From Bacteroidota bacterium (lineage in GTDB: Bacteria; Bacteroidota; Bacteroidia; Palsa-948): 64,000 nt of DNA. The notes beneath the pieces were generated by a model. That model saw only the letters and a program-made list of their open reading frames with translations. It ran no database searches and was not told where the DNA came from. Positions 51,486-59,169 of the stretch are shown one piece after another. The position numbers and the translations under genes are program-made. Numbering within the stretch: the stretch's first letter is position 1; each line of letters begins with the position of its first letter. The stretch lies in the NCBI GenBank assembly GCA_016213405.1, contig JACRAM010000125.1, positions 62,001 through 126,000 on the forward strand, read 5' to 3'.

Positions 51486-52175
51486 TTATTCTATTCTCCA
51501 GTCAATCTCTTCCAATCCTTCCTTTTTTAGCAATTCATTTGTCTTTGAAAAATGCTTACAGCCGAAAAATCCTGAATGAACTGAAAAAGGAGAAGGATGC
51601 GGAGCTTTCAGAATATGATGTTTCGACTGATCTATCAATATTTCTTTTGCTTGCGCGAATTTCCCCCATAAAATAAATACAAGCCCTTTTCTTTTGTCCG
51701 ACAATGCACGAATCACCGCATCTGTAAAATTTTCCCATCCCTGTTTTTGATGAGAGCCCGCCTGATTTGCCCGAACAGTTAATGTTGCGTTAAGGAGCAA
51801 TACTCCTTGCTTTGCCCAAGGTTCAAGATTGCCTGATTTCGGTATCGGGATACTCAAATCCGCATTGATTTCTTTGAAAATATTCTGTAAAGAGGGAGGT
51901 TGTTGGATTCCATTGCTTACAGAAAAGCACAATCCATTAGCCTGTTTTTCACCATGATAAGGGTCTTGTCCTATGATTACGACTTTCACTTTACCAAAAG
52001 GAGTATAGTTAAAAGAAGCAAAAATTCGGGAAGCAGGGGGATAGATAATGTATTGCTTTCGCTCTTCAATAATGAACTCTTTAAGTGCTTTGAAATAATC
52101 ACTTTGAAACTCTGTTGAAAGAATTTCTTTCCAACTCTCATCAATTGTTGGATTTATTGTAACCTTTTCATTCAT
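51486..52175 (-). CDS. ung: Uracil-DNA glycosylase
   Basis: 229 residues. Removes uracil from DNA (base excision repair). VVIIGQDPYHGEKQANGLCF carries the water-activating Asp. Later LLLNATLTVRANQAGSH and HPSPFSVHSGFFGCKHF carry the conserved Asn and the HPSP loop. Complete family-1 enzyme. Its stop is 1 bp from the stop of the serine hydrolase. Confidence 0.97.
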   Translation of the reverse strand: MNEKVTINPTIDESWKEILSTEFQSDYFKALKEFIIEERKQYIIYPPASRIFASFNYTPFGKVKVVIIGQDPYHGEKQANGLCFSVSNGIQQPPSLQNIFKEINADLSIPIPKSGNLEPWAKQGVLLLNATLTVRANQAGSHQKQGWENFTDAVIRALSDKRKGLVFILWGKFAQAKEILIDQSKHHILKAPHPSPFSVHSGFFGCKHFSKTNELLKKEGLEEIDWRIE

Positions 52176-52192
52176 GCTGTCGTAATAGAGCG

Positions 52193-52200
52193 CAAAACTA
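52193..52200 (-). promoter_or_regulatory. -7 box of the ung promoter
   Basis: On the minus strand, tagttttg matches TAnnTTTG and lies 17 nt before the ung ATG. No clear -33 box is present. Confidence 0.4.
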
Positions 52201-52241
52201 ACAAGTCTGCATTTCTGTTAATAAAAATGGAAACAAAAAAT

Positions 52242-52272
52242 TTTGCTCATTTTCAGAAAAACACTACTTTTG
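52242..52272 (+). promoter_or_regulatory. Bacteroidota sigma-ABfr-type promoter for a small lipoprotein gene
   Basis: tttg at 52242-52245, 19 nt spacer and tacttttg at 52265-52272. Both boxes and spacing match the TTTG-N(17-23)-TAnnTTTG consensus. Best promoter in the window. Confidence 0.75.
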
Positions 52273-52352
52273 CTTTCAAGTTAAGATTTGGTACGAAGAT
52301 TGCAATTACACAATTAATCAAAATCAAAACATTAAACAACACTAAGTAAACC

Positions 52353-52484
52353 ATGAAGAAAGTCCTCGCATTCATCGCCACCATCGCTCTTTTCGCATTA
52401 ATCCTCTCTTCCTGCAAAAGCCATGAACTGTGTCCGGCTTATGGAAAGGCAGATACCAATGCAAAGACTGAAAAATCTGTTTAA
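52353..52484 (+). CDS. Small lipoprotein
   Basis: 43 residues. MKKVLAFIATIALFALILSS, then lipobox Cys at 21 and a short tail KSHELCPAYGKADTNAKTEK. It has its own promoter (52242-52272) with a roughly 80-nt leader and its own terminator (52504-52534), so it is a separate transcription unit. Similar CPAYG lipoproteins are, I believe, widespread in Bacteroidota. Function unknown. Confidence 0.8.
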   Translation: MKKVLAFIATIALFALILSSCKSHELCPAYGKADTNAKTEKSV

Positions 52485-52503
52485 TTCTTTCTAATACTAT
52501 TTT

Positions 52504-52534
52504 ACCCGCTTTCAGTAATGAAAGCGGGTTTTTT
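52504..52534 (+). terminator. Perfect terminator after the small lipoprotein gene
   Basis: acccgctttc (52504-52513), loop agtaat, gaaagcgggt (52520-52529), then tttttg. The 10-bp stem is perfect. It overlaps the 3' end of the convergent osmC-like gene. Confidence 0.9.
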
Positions 52535-52916
52535 GTTTTATATCAGAATGTAAACTTTTTGCAACCGGGCAGGTAATTGCTGCATGTTCCAGCAAATCTT
52601 TTTCTTTTGTTGTAAAGTTATTGGTTGGAAAAAACATATCGACACAGATTTCTGAAACCCTCCTTGGATTTTCTGCCATCACCTTCAGGATTTCAACTTT
52701 GGTTTGATCCATATTGATATTATGTCTTCTGGCAACAATTCCCATAACCGTGAGCATGCAGGTGCCAAGCGATGTAGCCAGCAAGTCGGTTGGAGAAAAT
52801 GCTTCGCCTTTGCCGTTATTATCAGCAGGGGCATCCGTAATTATCTGCTGTCCTGATTTTATATGAGTGCAAATGGTGCGGAGTTCACCTTTGTAAAGAA
52901 CTTCTGATGTATGCAT
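52512..52916 (-). CDS. OsmC family protein
   Basis: 134 residues from ATG 52916 (MHTSEVLYKGELRTIC). A longer frame to 53078 would overlap the divergent gene. GKGEAFSPTDLLATSLGTCM has the first catalytic Cys. HAAITCPVAKSLHSD has the second. The two Cys reduce organic hydroperoxides in OsmC/Ohr proteins. An OsmC-like peroxiredoxin role is likely. Confidence 0.9.
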   Translation of the reverse strand: MHTSEVLYKGELRTICTHIKSGQQIITDAPADNNGKGEAFSPTDLLATSLGTCMLTVMGIVARRHNINMDQTKVEILKVMAENPRRVSEICVDMFFPTNNFTTKEKDLLEHAAITCPVAKSLHSDIKQKTRFHY

Positions 52917-52937
52917 GGTGGATTGATTTTTGCCGGA

Positions 52938-52974
52938 CAAATGTATTATTAATCCATATGGTTTTGTACATTTG
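52938..52974. promoter_or_regulatory. Divergent -7 boxes forming a dyad
   Basis: tacatttg at 52967-52974 faces right (towards 52990) and its exact inverse caaatgta at 52938-52945 faces left (towards osmC). Both match TAnnTTTG. The symmetry could also be an operator. Confidence 0.45.
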
Positions 52975-52989
52975 CTAAGAAGTTTTGAA

Positions 52990-53766
52990 ATGAAAAACCT
53001 TTCGCTCATATTTCTTTTTTTTCTTTTTGCCTGCACCCTTTCCGCCCAGGAAATCGCCACAGGAATTACTCCAACCACAAAACAGAACGATGATGTTCAA
53101 TTGCTCTATCGCAATGAGCAGGAATTTGGTGCACTCCTCCACTCTGCCGGATGGGGCATAAATTATCGCAGATGCAAACACATTACAGGATACAAAAAAC
53201 GGATTCTGGAGGCAGAAATCGTGAGCATGAGGCATCCAAAAGAAATAAAAATTGAAGTGCCTGACATCGGAACCAAGGGATATTTTTACGGAAAACAATT
53301 TGCCGTAACTGTTTTACGCGGAGGATATGGCTATCATAAAGTGATTACAGGAAAAAGCGACAGGCGCGGAGTGGAACTGAGATTACTGACACTTGTTGGT
53401 CATTCCATTGCTTTAGCAAAACCTGTTTATCTGAATATATGGCATCAAGACCTTGTTAATCCGCCTTTTGGAAATATCACCACGGAGAGGTATGATCCTA
53501 CGAATCCCCTGCATACACCTAATTATATTATTGGACGTGCAGGATATTTTCATGGGTTTAGTGAAATGAATTTTTTTCCCGGTGGATTTTTTAAACTCGG
53601 ATTAAGTTTTGAGCATTCCAATTTAGATGATGACATAAAGCTTCTTGAATTAGGAATGACGGTGGATGCTTTTTACAAAACAATTCCCATCATGGCGAAT
53701 GCGAAGAACAATCAGGTATTTGTAAATGTGTACCTGAACATCATGTTCGGTAAGAAATGGTTTTAA
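52990..53766 (+). CDS. Predicted outer-membrane beta-barrel protein
   Basis: 258 residues from ATG 52990. Signal peptide KNLSLIFLFFLFACTLSAQ. Mature part with alternating strands and aromatic ends (GWGINYRRC, KGYFYGKQFAVTVLRGGYGY, INYIIGRAGYF-like segments, final VFVNVYLNIMFGKKWF). The terminal Phe fits a beta-barrel. I recall similar unnamed Bacteroidota proteins. It is unlinked to osmC except for the shared divergent promoter region. Confidence 0.75.
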   Translation: MKNLSLIFLFFLFACTLSAQEIATGITPTTKQNDDVQLLYRNEQEFGALLHSAGWGINYRRCKHITGYKKRILEAEIVSMRHPKEIKIEVPDIGTKGYFYGKQFAVTVLRGGYGYHKVITGKSDRRGVELRLLTLVGHSIALAKPVYLNIWHQDLVNPPFGNITTERYDPTNPLHTPNYIIGRAGYFHGFSEMNFFPGGFFKLGLSFEHSNLDDDIKLLELGMTVDAFYKTIPIMANAKNNQVFVNVYLNIMFGKKWF

Positions 53767-53771
53767 CCCAC

Positions 53772-54252
53772 CGAAGTACGAATCATTTACGAACCTACGA
53801 AGTACGAACAATAGATGAAACCGCCTGTAAGAAGAGATGATTTAGTTTTTCCTGAGTTGAGTTATCAGATTGTAGGATGTGCGTATGAAGTATTTGACGA
53901 ATTAGGTCCTGGTCATTTGGAGAAAATATATCAAAGAGCATTTGCGATTTCCCTTAAAAGAAAGGAAATAAAATATGCTGAACAAGTTGGCTATTTATTA
54001 AAGTTCAAAGATGAAATTGTAGGAAAGGGAATTCTTGACTTTTGTGTTGACGATAAAGTGATAGTAGAATTAAAGAAAGATGGTAATTTTTCTAAAACCC
54101 ATATTGAGCAGGTTTTAAATTATCTCAAACTTTCCGACTTGAAGTTAAGCATACTCATTAATTTTACCAAAGAGGGAGTTAAGTTCAAAAGAATAGTAAA
54201 TATCAATAAATAGTTTTCGTAGTTTGTAACTTCGTATTTTATTCGTACTTCG
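53772..54252. mobile_element. Candidate GxxExxY cassette flanked by inverted TACGAA repeats
   Basis: cgaagtacgaa occurs at 53772-53782 and again at 53798-53808. Its exact inverse ttcgtacttcg ends at 54252, one base before the lipA ATG. The only gene between is the GxxExxY protein. Related TTCGTA repeats without a gene precede corA and nadD and lie between yicC and ltaE. Confidence 0.55.
53815..54213 (+). CDS. GxxExxY family protein (predicted PD-(D/E)XK nuclease fold)
   Basis: 132 residues. DLVFPELSYQIVGCAYEVFD, LGPGHLEKIYQRAFAISLKR (the G-x-x-E-x-x-Y motif), GILDFCVDDKVIVELKKDGN and HIEQVLNYLKLSDLKLSILI. The D...(x)ExK pattern suggests a nuclease-like core. The biological role of the family is not established to my knowledge. 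It sits alone between an outer-membrane gene and lipA. Confidence 0.9.
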   Translation: MKPPVRRDDLVFPELSYQIVGCAYEVFDELGPGHLEKIYQRAFAISLKRKEIKYAEQVGYLLKFKDEIVGKGILDFCVDDKVIVELKKDGNFSKTHIEQVLNYLKLSDLKLSILINFTKEGVKFKRIVNINK

Positions 54253-55113
54253 ATGGAATCAACAGCCGAACCCCGCCTGAAGAAACCCGACTGGCTCAGA
54301 GTTAAACTTCCCGCAGGAGAAAATTATTTGCACGTTCGCAAGTTAGTTGACACGCACAAGCTTCATACGATATGTGAAAGCGGCAACTGCCCGAACATGG
54401 GCGAATGCTGGAGTGCGGGCACTGCCACCTTTATGATTCTTGGAAATGTGTGCACGCGCTCTTGCGGATTCTGTGCAGTGGCAACCGGCAAACCTGGCGC
54501 AGTGGACAAAGAAGAACCCATGCGTGTTGCAAACTCTGTGAAGCTGATGAACGTAAAACATTGCGTCATCACTTCGGTGGACAGAGATGATCTGACCGAT
54601 GGAGGTTCTTTCATCTGGGCTGAAACCATCCGCGCTGTAAGAAGAATTTCTCCGCAGACAAAATTCGAAACCCTTATTCCTGATTTCAAAGGGATAAAAG
54701 AAAATATGGAGAGGGTTTTTGTTGAACGCCCGGAAATTCTTTCTCACAACATTGAAACGGTGAGAAGACTGACCAAGCAAGTGCGCGTTCAGGCGAAGTA
54801 TGACAGAAGTCTGGATGTTCTGCGCGCGGCAAAAGAATTTGGATTGAGAACAAAATCCGGAATCATGCTTGGCTTGGGAGAAACCGAAGAAGAGGTTCTG
54901 GAATCAATGATTGATTTGCGGAATGCGAAAGCGGATGTGCTCACGCTGGGGCAATACCTGCAACCCAGCAAACAGCATTTGCCTGTGGCAGAATTTATTC
55001 ATCCTGATAAATTTGCAACGTATAAAGAGATTGGTTTAAAGATGGGATTCCTGTTTGTTGAAAGCAATCCCTTAGTGCGCTCTTCGTATCATGCCGAGAA
55101 GCATGTGCTGTAA
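54253..55113 (+). CDS. lipA: Lipoyl synthase
   Basis: 286 residues. Radical-SAM enzyme inserting sulfur at C6 and C8 of octanoyl groups made by LipB. The auxiliary cluster Cys are in [12 protein letters not shown]. The SAM cluster is CTRSCGFC. The C-terminal Arg-Ser-Ser motif is in [10 protein letters not shown]. Complete. The start directly follows the TTCGTA repeat. Confidence 0.97.
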   Translation: MESTAEPRLKKPDWLRVKLPAGENYLHVRKLVDTHKLHTICESGNCPNMGECWSAGTATFMILGNVCTRSCGFCAVATGKPGAVDKEEPMRVANSVKLMNVKHCVITSVDRDDLTDGGSFIWAETIRAVRRISPQTKFETLIPDFKGIKENMERVFVERPEILSHNIETVRRLTKQVRVQAKYDRSLDVLRAAKEFGLRTKSGIMLGLGETEEEVLESMIDLRNAKADVLTLGQYLQPSKQHLPVAEFIHPDKFATYKEIGLKMGFLFVESNPLVRSSYHAEKHVL

Positions 55114-55190
55114 CGCTCAGCACCACAGTTCATGTTAGCAAATGCGCCCCACGTTTTGTTTGTCCGTGCGAAGTTGTCGACTCCAAAACC

Positions 55191-55285
55191 CCAAATTCCA
55201 AGTCCCAAGTCCAAAGTCCCAAGAAATACAACATCCGCTGTTTCTTGGTACTTGCTGCTTGAGACTTTGGTCTTGTTACTTGGTT
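55191..55285. repeat. Intergenic heptamer inverted-arm element
   Basis: Arm 1: ccaaatt ccaagtc ccaagtc caaagtc ccaagaa (55191-55225). 18-bp centre. Arm 2: cttggta cttgctg cttgaga ctttggt cttgtta cttggtt (55244-55285). Closely related to the rnpA copy in unit sequence and layout. The 283-bp gap between lipA and the next gene contains nothing else I can identify. Confidence 0.85.
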
Positions 55286-55396
55286 CATATTTCTTCCCCA
55301 GCTTCTGGAAATAAATTCAGAATTAATACAGAATATAGTAGTACTATTGTTTAGTTTTAATGCTTTTGAAACCATTATTCAACAAAAACACTTATC

Positions 55397-55744
55397 ATGA
55401 AAAAACTATTAATCATTTCAGTTGCTGTCCTGCTTTTTGCTTCCTGCGAAAAGTTAGGCATGGGCAAAAAACACAAAACCTGTGCAACCGTTTCTGCCGA
55501 TGCAGTTCCTGCTGCGGTTACCAAAGCATTTTCTGACAAACATCCAGGCATTGCTGTAACCAACTGGTTCAACAAAGATGACAAGGGATATGCCGCCAGG
55601 TTCAACAGCAGAGGAAAAGACGCGCTGGATTTTTTCGACAACAATGGAAACTTTCAGAAAGAAGAAGTGGATGAAGACAACCAGCAAGGCAACCATCAGG
55701 ATGGTGATGACGATGACGGATGCGAGTGTGAAACGGGAGATTAA
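55397..55744 (+). CDS. Lipoprotein with PepSY-like repeat and acidic tail
   Basis: 115 residues. Lipobox Cys at 17 (LLFASC). Mature part includes VPAAVTKAFSDKHPGIAVTN and WFNKDDKGYAARFNSRGKDA, a putative PepSY-like/BLIP-like strand-helix unit. The tail is very acidic with His and Cys (GNHQDGDDDDGCECETGD). It could bind divalent metal ions, but this is inference. Confidence 0.7.
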   Translation: MKKLLIISVAVLLFASCEKLGMGKKHKTCATVSADAVPAAVTKAFSDKHPGIAVTNWFNKDDKGYAARFNSRGKDALDFFDNNGNFQKEEVDEDNQQGNHQDGDDDDGCECETGD

Positions 55745-55844
55745 TTAATCAGATTTTAATATGGTTCAACAGCTTCATGGCTGTTGGGCAGTGTTTTTTA
55801 TTGATATTATAGTCAGGAAAACAGTAACTTTAGTAAAATTTTTT

Positions 55845-57515
55845 ATGAAAAAAATTCTTTTCTCTTCTATTGCTGTTTCAAGTATAACGATGAATTCTTT
55901 TTCTCAATGGAATTTCAGTTCAGCCATTAATACTCCTGTCTGCATTTCCGCAAACGATCAGAAAAATATCAGCATGACATCTGATTCAAAAGGAGGTGCG
56001 ATTATTACATGGGTTGATTTCAGAAACAATCTCATTCGTTCTGATATATTTTCGCAGCGGATAGATGCTTCAGGATTTGTGAAATGGACATCCAACGGTA
56101 CATCCATCTGCACTACCGCTGCAGATCAAACCAATCCATCAACTGTTGAAGATGGAATAGGCGGAGTAATTATTGCATGGGATGATTCCACCAACGGCAA
56201 CAAAGATATTTTCGCACAGCGGATTGATTCATCCGGAAATATAAAATGGGCTGTGAACGGAGTTCCGGTCATAGTGAAAGCCGGTCAGCAGAAAAATGTT
56301 AAGATAACAACAGACGGATCAGGAGGAGCGATTGTGGTGTGGGAAGATTCTATTGGCGGAACCTGGGATATTTACGCACAGCATATTAACGGAAATGGTG
56401 CAACCACATGGACAGCCGGAGGGGTTGCCATCTGCACAGCAGCGTTCACACAAAAAGGCGCTCGATTGATTCCTGATGGATCAGGTGGAGCCATCATTAT
56501 CTGGCAGGATAAACGAGGCGGTTTTGATTATGATGTTTATGCACAAAGAATAAATTCTTCCGGAGTTTTTCAATGGGCGGCAAACGGAATAGTTATTTCT
56601 GCCCTCACCGGAAACCAGCGCAATGGCAAAATAGTTTCTGACGGTGCAGGCGGTGCAATCATTGTTTGGGAAGATAAACGTGGCGCACTGGCGTATGATG
56701 TGTATGCACAACGTGTAAATGCTTCAGGAGTTGTTCAATGGGCAGCAAACGGAACAGCCGTTTGCACGGCAGACAGTTCTCAAACATCCATTGATGTAAC
56801 TTCAGATAATATAAGCGGAGCTATTGCAACATGGAGAGACAAACGCAGTGGACTTTATCATGATGTATATGCACAGAAAATAAATTCAACCGGAACAATG
56901 GCATGGGCTGCAAACGGAATTGCCATTTCAAATGCTGTTAATGCTCAAACCAGTCCGAACGTCTGTGCTGACGGTGTTGGCGGAGCCATAATTGCATGGG
57001 AAGATTCCTGCTGCAACAATAGCTGGGATATAAAATCGCAGCGGGTGGATGCAAACGGAACAGCGCAGTGGGCGGCAGGAGGAGTGCTTATCGGCTCTGC
57101 TGCTAATACCCAAAACAACGTGAAAAATATTTCAGATGGCGGAGGTGGAAGTATTTATGCTTTTCAGGATTTCAGAAGCGGAACAAACTATGATATTTAT
57201 GCGCATCGCATACTTTCAAACGGAACAGCGGCTTCTGTGGATGAACTCGATGTTCAAAGTTCAATGTTTCAGGTTTTTCCGAATCCGAACAACGGGCAGT
57301 TTACAGTTTACAGTTTACAGTTTACAGTTTACAGTTTAGAAATCTATAACCTATTTGGAGAAATTGTTTTCCTACAAACCGTAGACCGTAAACAGGAAAC
57401 CATAAACATTTCTGATGTCCCCAGCGGACTTTACTTTTATCAAATAACTGCTGACGACAAACAGCTTTCGACAAACCATGTTATTTCAACCGGCAAGTTC
57501 ATGATCACTAAATAA
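55845..57515 (+). CDS. T9SS-exported repeat protein
   Basis: 556 residues from ATG 55845 (MKKILFSSIAVSSITMNSFS). About nine repeats of about 48 residues of the type DGSGGAIIIWQDKRGG and DVYAQRINSSGVFQWAANG, likely a beta-propeller. The C-terminal T9SS domain begins FQVFPNPNNGQF and ends STGKFMITK. Within it, heptamers at 57297-57338 encode the heptapeptide repeats TVYSLQF. First of three large secreted proteins in a row. Confidence 0.85.
   Translation: MKKILFSSIAVSSITMNSFSQWNFSSAINTPVCISANDQKNISMTSDSKGGAIITWVDFRNNLIRSDIFSQRIDASGFVKWTSNGTSICTTAADQTNPSTVEDGIGGVIIAWDDSTNGNKDIFAQRIDSSGNIKWAVNGVPVIVKAGQQKNVKITTDGSGGAIVVWEDSIGGTWDIYAQHINGNGATTWTAGGVAICTAAFTQKGARLIPDGSGGAIIIWQDKRGGFDYDVYAQRINSSGVFQWAANGIVISALTGNQRNGKIVSDGAGGAIIVWEDKRGALAYDVYAQRVNASGVVQWAANGTAVCTADSSQTSIDVTSDNISGAIATWRDKRSGLYHDVYAQKINSTGTMAWAANGIAISNAVNAQTSPNVCADGVGGAIIAWEDSCCNNSWDIKSQRVDANGTAQWAAGGVLIGSAANTQNNVKNISDGGGGSIYAFQDFRSGTNYDIYAHRILSNGTAASVDELDVQSSMFQVFPNPNNGQFTVYSLQFTVYSLEIYNLFGEIVFLQTVDRKQETINISDVPSGLYFYQITADDKQLSTNHVISTGKFMITK
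57297..57338. repeat. Six exact heptamers in the sorting domain
   Basis: cagttta repeated six times (42 bp = 14 codons). About 40 bp further, an arm of accgtag accgtaa acaggaa accataa (57379-57406) is roughly complementary. Confidence 0.9.
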
Positions 57516-57611
57516 TCTTTCTTAAATTTACGTTCTCTGTAACAGATGGATATGGGTATGCGTCTAATGTAAACCAAGATTACTTTAATCACAGTATAAA
57601 CCTGATACTTG

Positions 57612-59162
57612 ATGAATAGATTCTTTACTCTTCTTTTATGCGTGAATTTCTCGTTTGCTTTTTCTCAGCCCTCGCTGAACAGCAGTAATTTTCCGCTTGC
57701 AGGAGTTTCATACAACCGTTTTATTTCAATCGGAGGTTTTGTTGGCAATGCTGGAGCCAGCCAGTTTTACGATTTTACAAATACGTTTATCTGGATGAAT
57801 GACACCGTGCGCTATATCAGTCCGTCTGCAACACCTTATGCTTCATTTCATCCCGGAGCAAGTGTGGCATCAGTGCAGCCTGGCGCAATCACACAAATCA
57901 CCTATTACTCTTCCGATGCAAATGCTTTTTGGGCAAGTGGCGCTACTCTCATTGGGGACTTTGGAATGGGTTTCACTATTACTCATGCCAATTATCCGCT
58001 GCCTTATACCGATACCCTTGTGTCAAACCAATATACGTACGGTCATATTGAAACAGAAATTTCAGGAATACGGTTTGTGAATATTTATCCCGGAATAGAT
58101 TATCAAACCATTTCAGGAAAATATATTGTTTGCGATGGCTACGGAACTCTTTATGCCCCGCTTGATACATTCACTAACGTGCTTCGTGTAAAATATGTTG
58201 AGTATAAATATGACACCGCATATTCAAACAATGTTCCGATTGATGCAAAAACGGATACATTATATTATTACAAATATTTTGCGCAGAATATCCGTCACCC
58301 CGTTCTGATTGCTCACACAGATAAATTTGATCAGGTGCAGTATATTGAAGCGCTGGTGATGCCTGATGTTTTGAATGGCTGTACCGATAGTTTAGCACAA
58401 AATTTTAACCCGATTGCAAATCAGAATGACGGTTCCTGTATTTATTGTAATCAGATAAGTTATTCCATTTCTGCTGATACTAGTATTTGTGCTGGTGATA
58501 CAATTACGCTGAATGCAACTGGCGCTACCAATTTTTTGTGGTCAACAAGCGATACGGTTTCTCCCATTCTTGTAAGCCCTGATTCAACGCAGACGTTCAG
58601 CGTATATATGAACTATCAATCGTATTGCTGGCAAATTGGAGCAGTAACTGTTTCTGTTTATGATGATGCACTGGCGGGGTTTTGGGCTGATATGACAAAT
58701 CCAATTGACGGAGACACCATTTTATTTGTAAACACATCCACAAATGCAACAAATTATTTCTGGGACTTTGGCGATTCCACCACCAGTACAGAAGAAAACC
58801 CGCGCCATCTTTACGCAAGCGCAGGAACAAAAACAATTACGCTCATTGCTTCCAATGCCTGTTCATCCGATACGTTGATTATGACGATTGTTTTTTCCGG
58901 TGTGGAAGATTTTCTGTCTTCAGATTTCATGCTTCAGGTTTATCCGAACCCGTCAAACGGCAAGTTTACAGTTTACAGTTTACAGTTTACAGTTGGCGAA
59001 CATTATCAATTAGAAATCTATAATCTACTCGGAGAACTTGTTTTACAACAAACCGTAAACCATAAACAGGAAACCGTAAACCTGAGCGGAGCGAACGGAA
59101 TTTATTTTGTCCGGATGAAAGCCGGTGATGTGTTCTATCAGAAGAAAATTGTAAAAATGTAA
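57612..59162 (+). CDS. T9SS-exported protein with PKD domain
   Basis: 516 residues from ATG 57612. Signal peptide ends NFSFAFSQ. Residues about 30-250 are an unrecognised beta-rich domain. A C-S-D-rich linker (GCTDSLAQNFNPIANQNDGS) resembles Bacteroidota calcium-binding/Ig linkers. Then a PKD domain about 355-430 (FWDFGDSTTSTEENPRHLYA). The T9SS domain (LQVYPNPSNGKF to KKIVKM) contains heptamers (58963-58990). Secreted or surface-bound. Function unknown. Confidence 0.82.
   Translation: MNRFFTLLLCVNFSFAFSQPSLNSSNFPLAGVSYNRFISIGGFVGNAGASQFYDFTNTFIWMNDTVRYISPSATPYASFHPGASVASVQPGAITQITYYSSDANAFWASGATLIGDFGMGFTITHANYPLPYTDTLVSNQYTYGHIETEISGIRFVNIYPGIDYQTISGKYIVCDGYGTLYAPLDTFTNVLRVKYVEYKYDTAYSNNVPIDAKTDTLYYYKYFAQNIRHPVLIAHTDKFDQVQYIEALVMPDVLNGCTDSLAQNFNPIANQNDGSCIYCNQISYSISADTSICAGDTITLNATGATNFLWSTSDTVSPILVSPDSTQTFSVYMNYQSYCWQIGAVTVSVYDDALAGFWADMTNPIDGDTILFVNTSTNATNYFWDFGDSTTSTEENPRHLYASAGTKTITLIASNACSSDTLIMTIVFSGVEDFLSSDFMLQVYPNPSNGKFTVYSLQFTVGEHYQLEIYNLLGELVLQQTVNHKQETVNLSGANGIYFVRMKAGDVFYQKKIVKM
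58963..58990. repeat. Four exact heptamers in the sorting domain
   Basis: agtttac repeated four times, then agttggcg. The later arm accgtaa accataa acaggaa accgtaa (59050-59077) is its approximate complement. Same place in the domain as the repeat at 57297. Confidence 0.9.
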
Positions 59163-59169
59163 ACAGAAA

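Noticed and set aside
52917-53078. 54-residue extension of the OsmC protein
   Set aside because: It covers the divergent promoter region and the neighbour's signal peptide; family length fits the start at 52916.
55130-55375. Small frames over the intergenic heptamer element
   Set aside because: Sequence consists of repeat units. Frames exist on both strands and none is distinct from the repeat.
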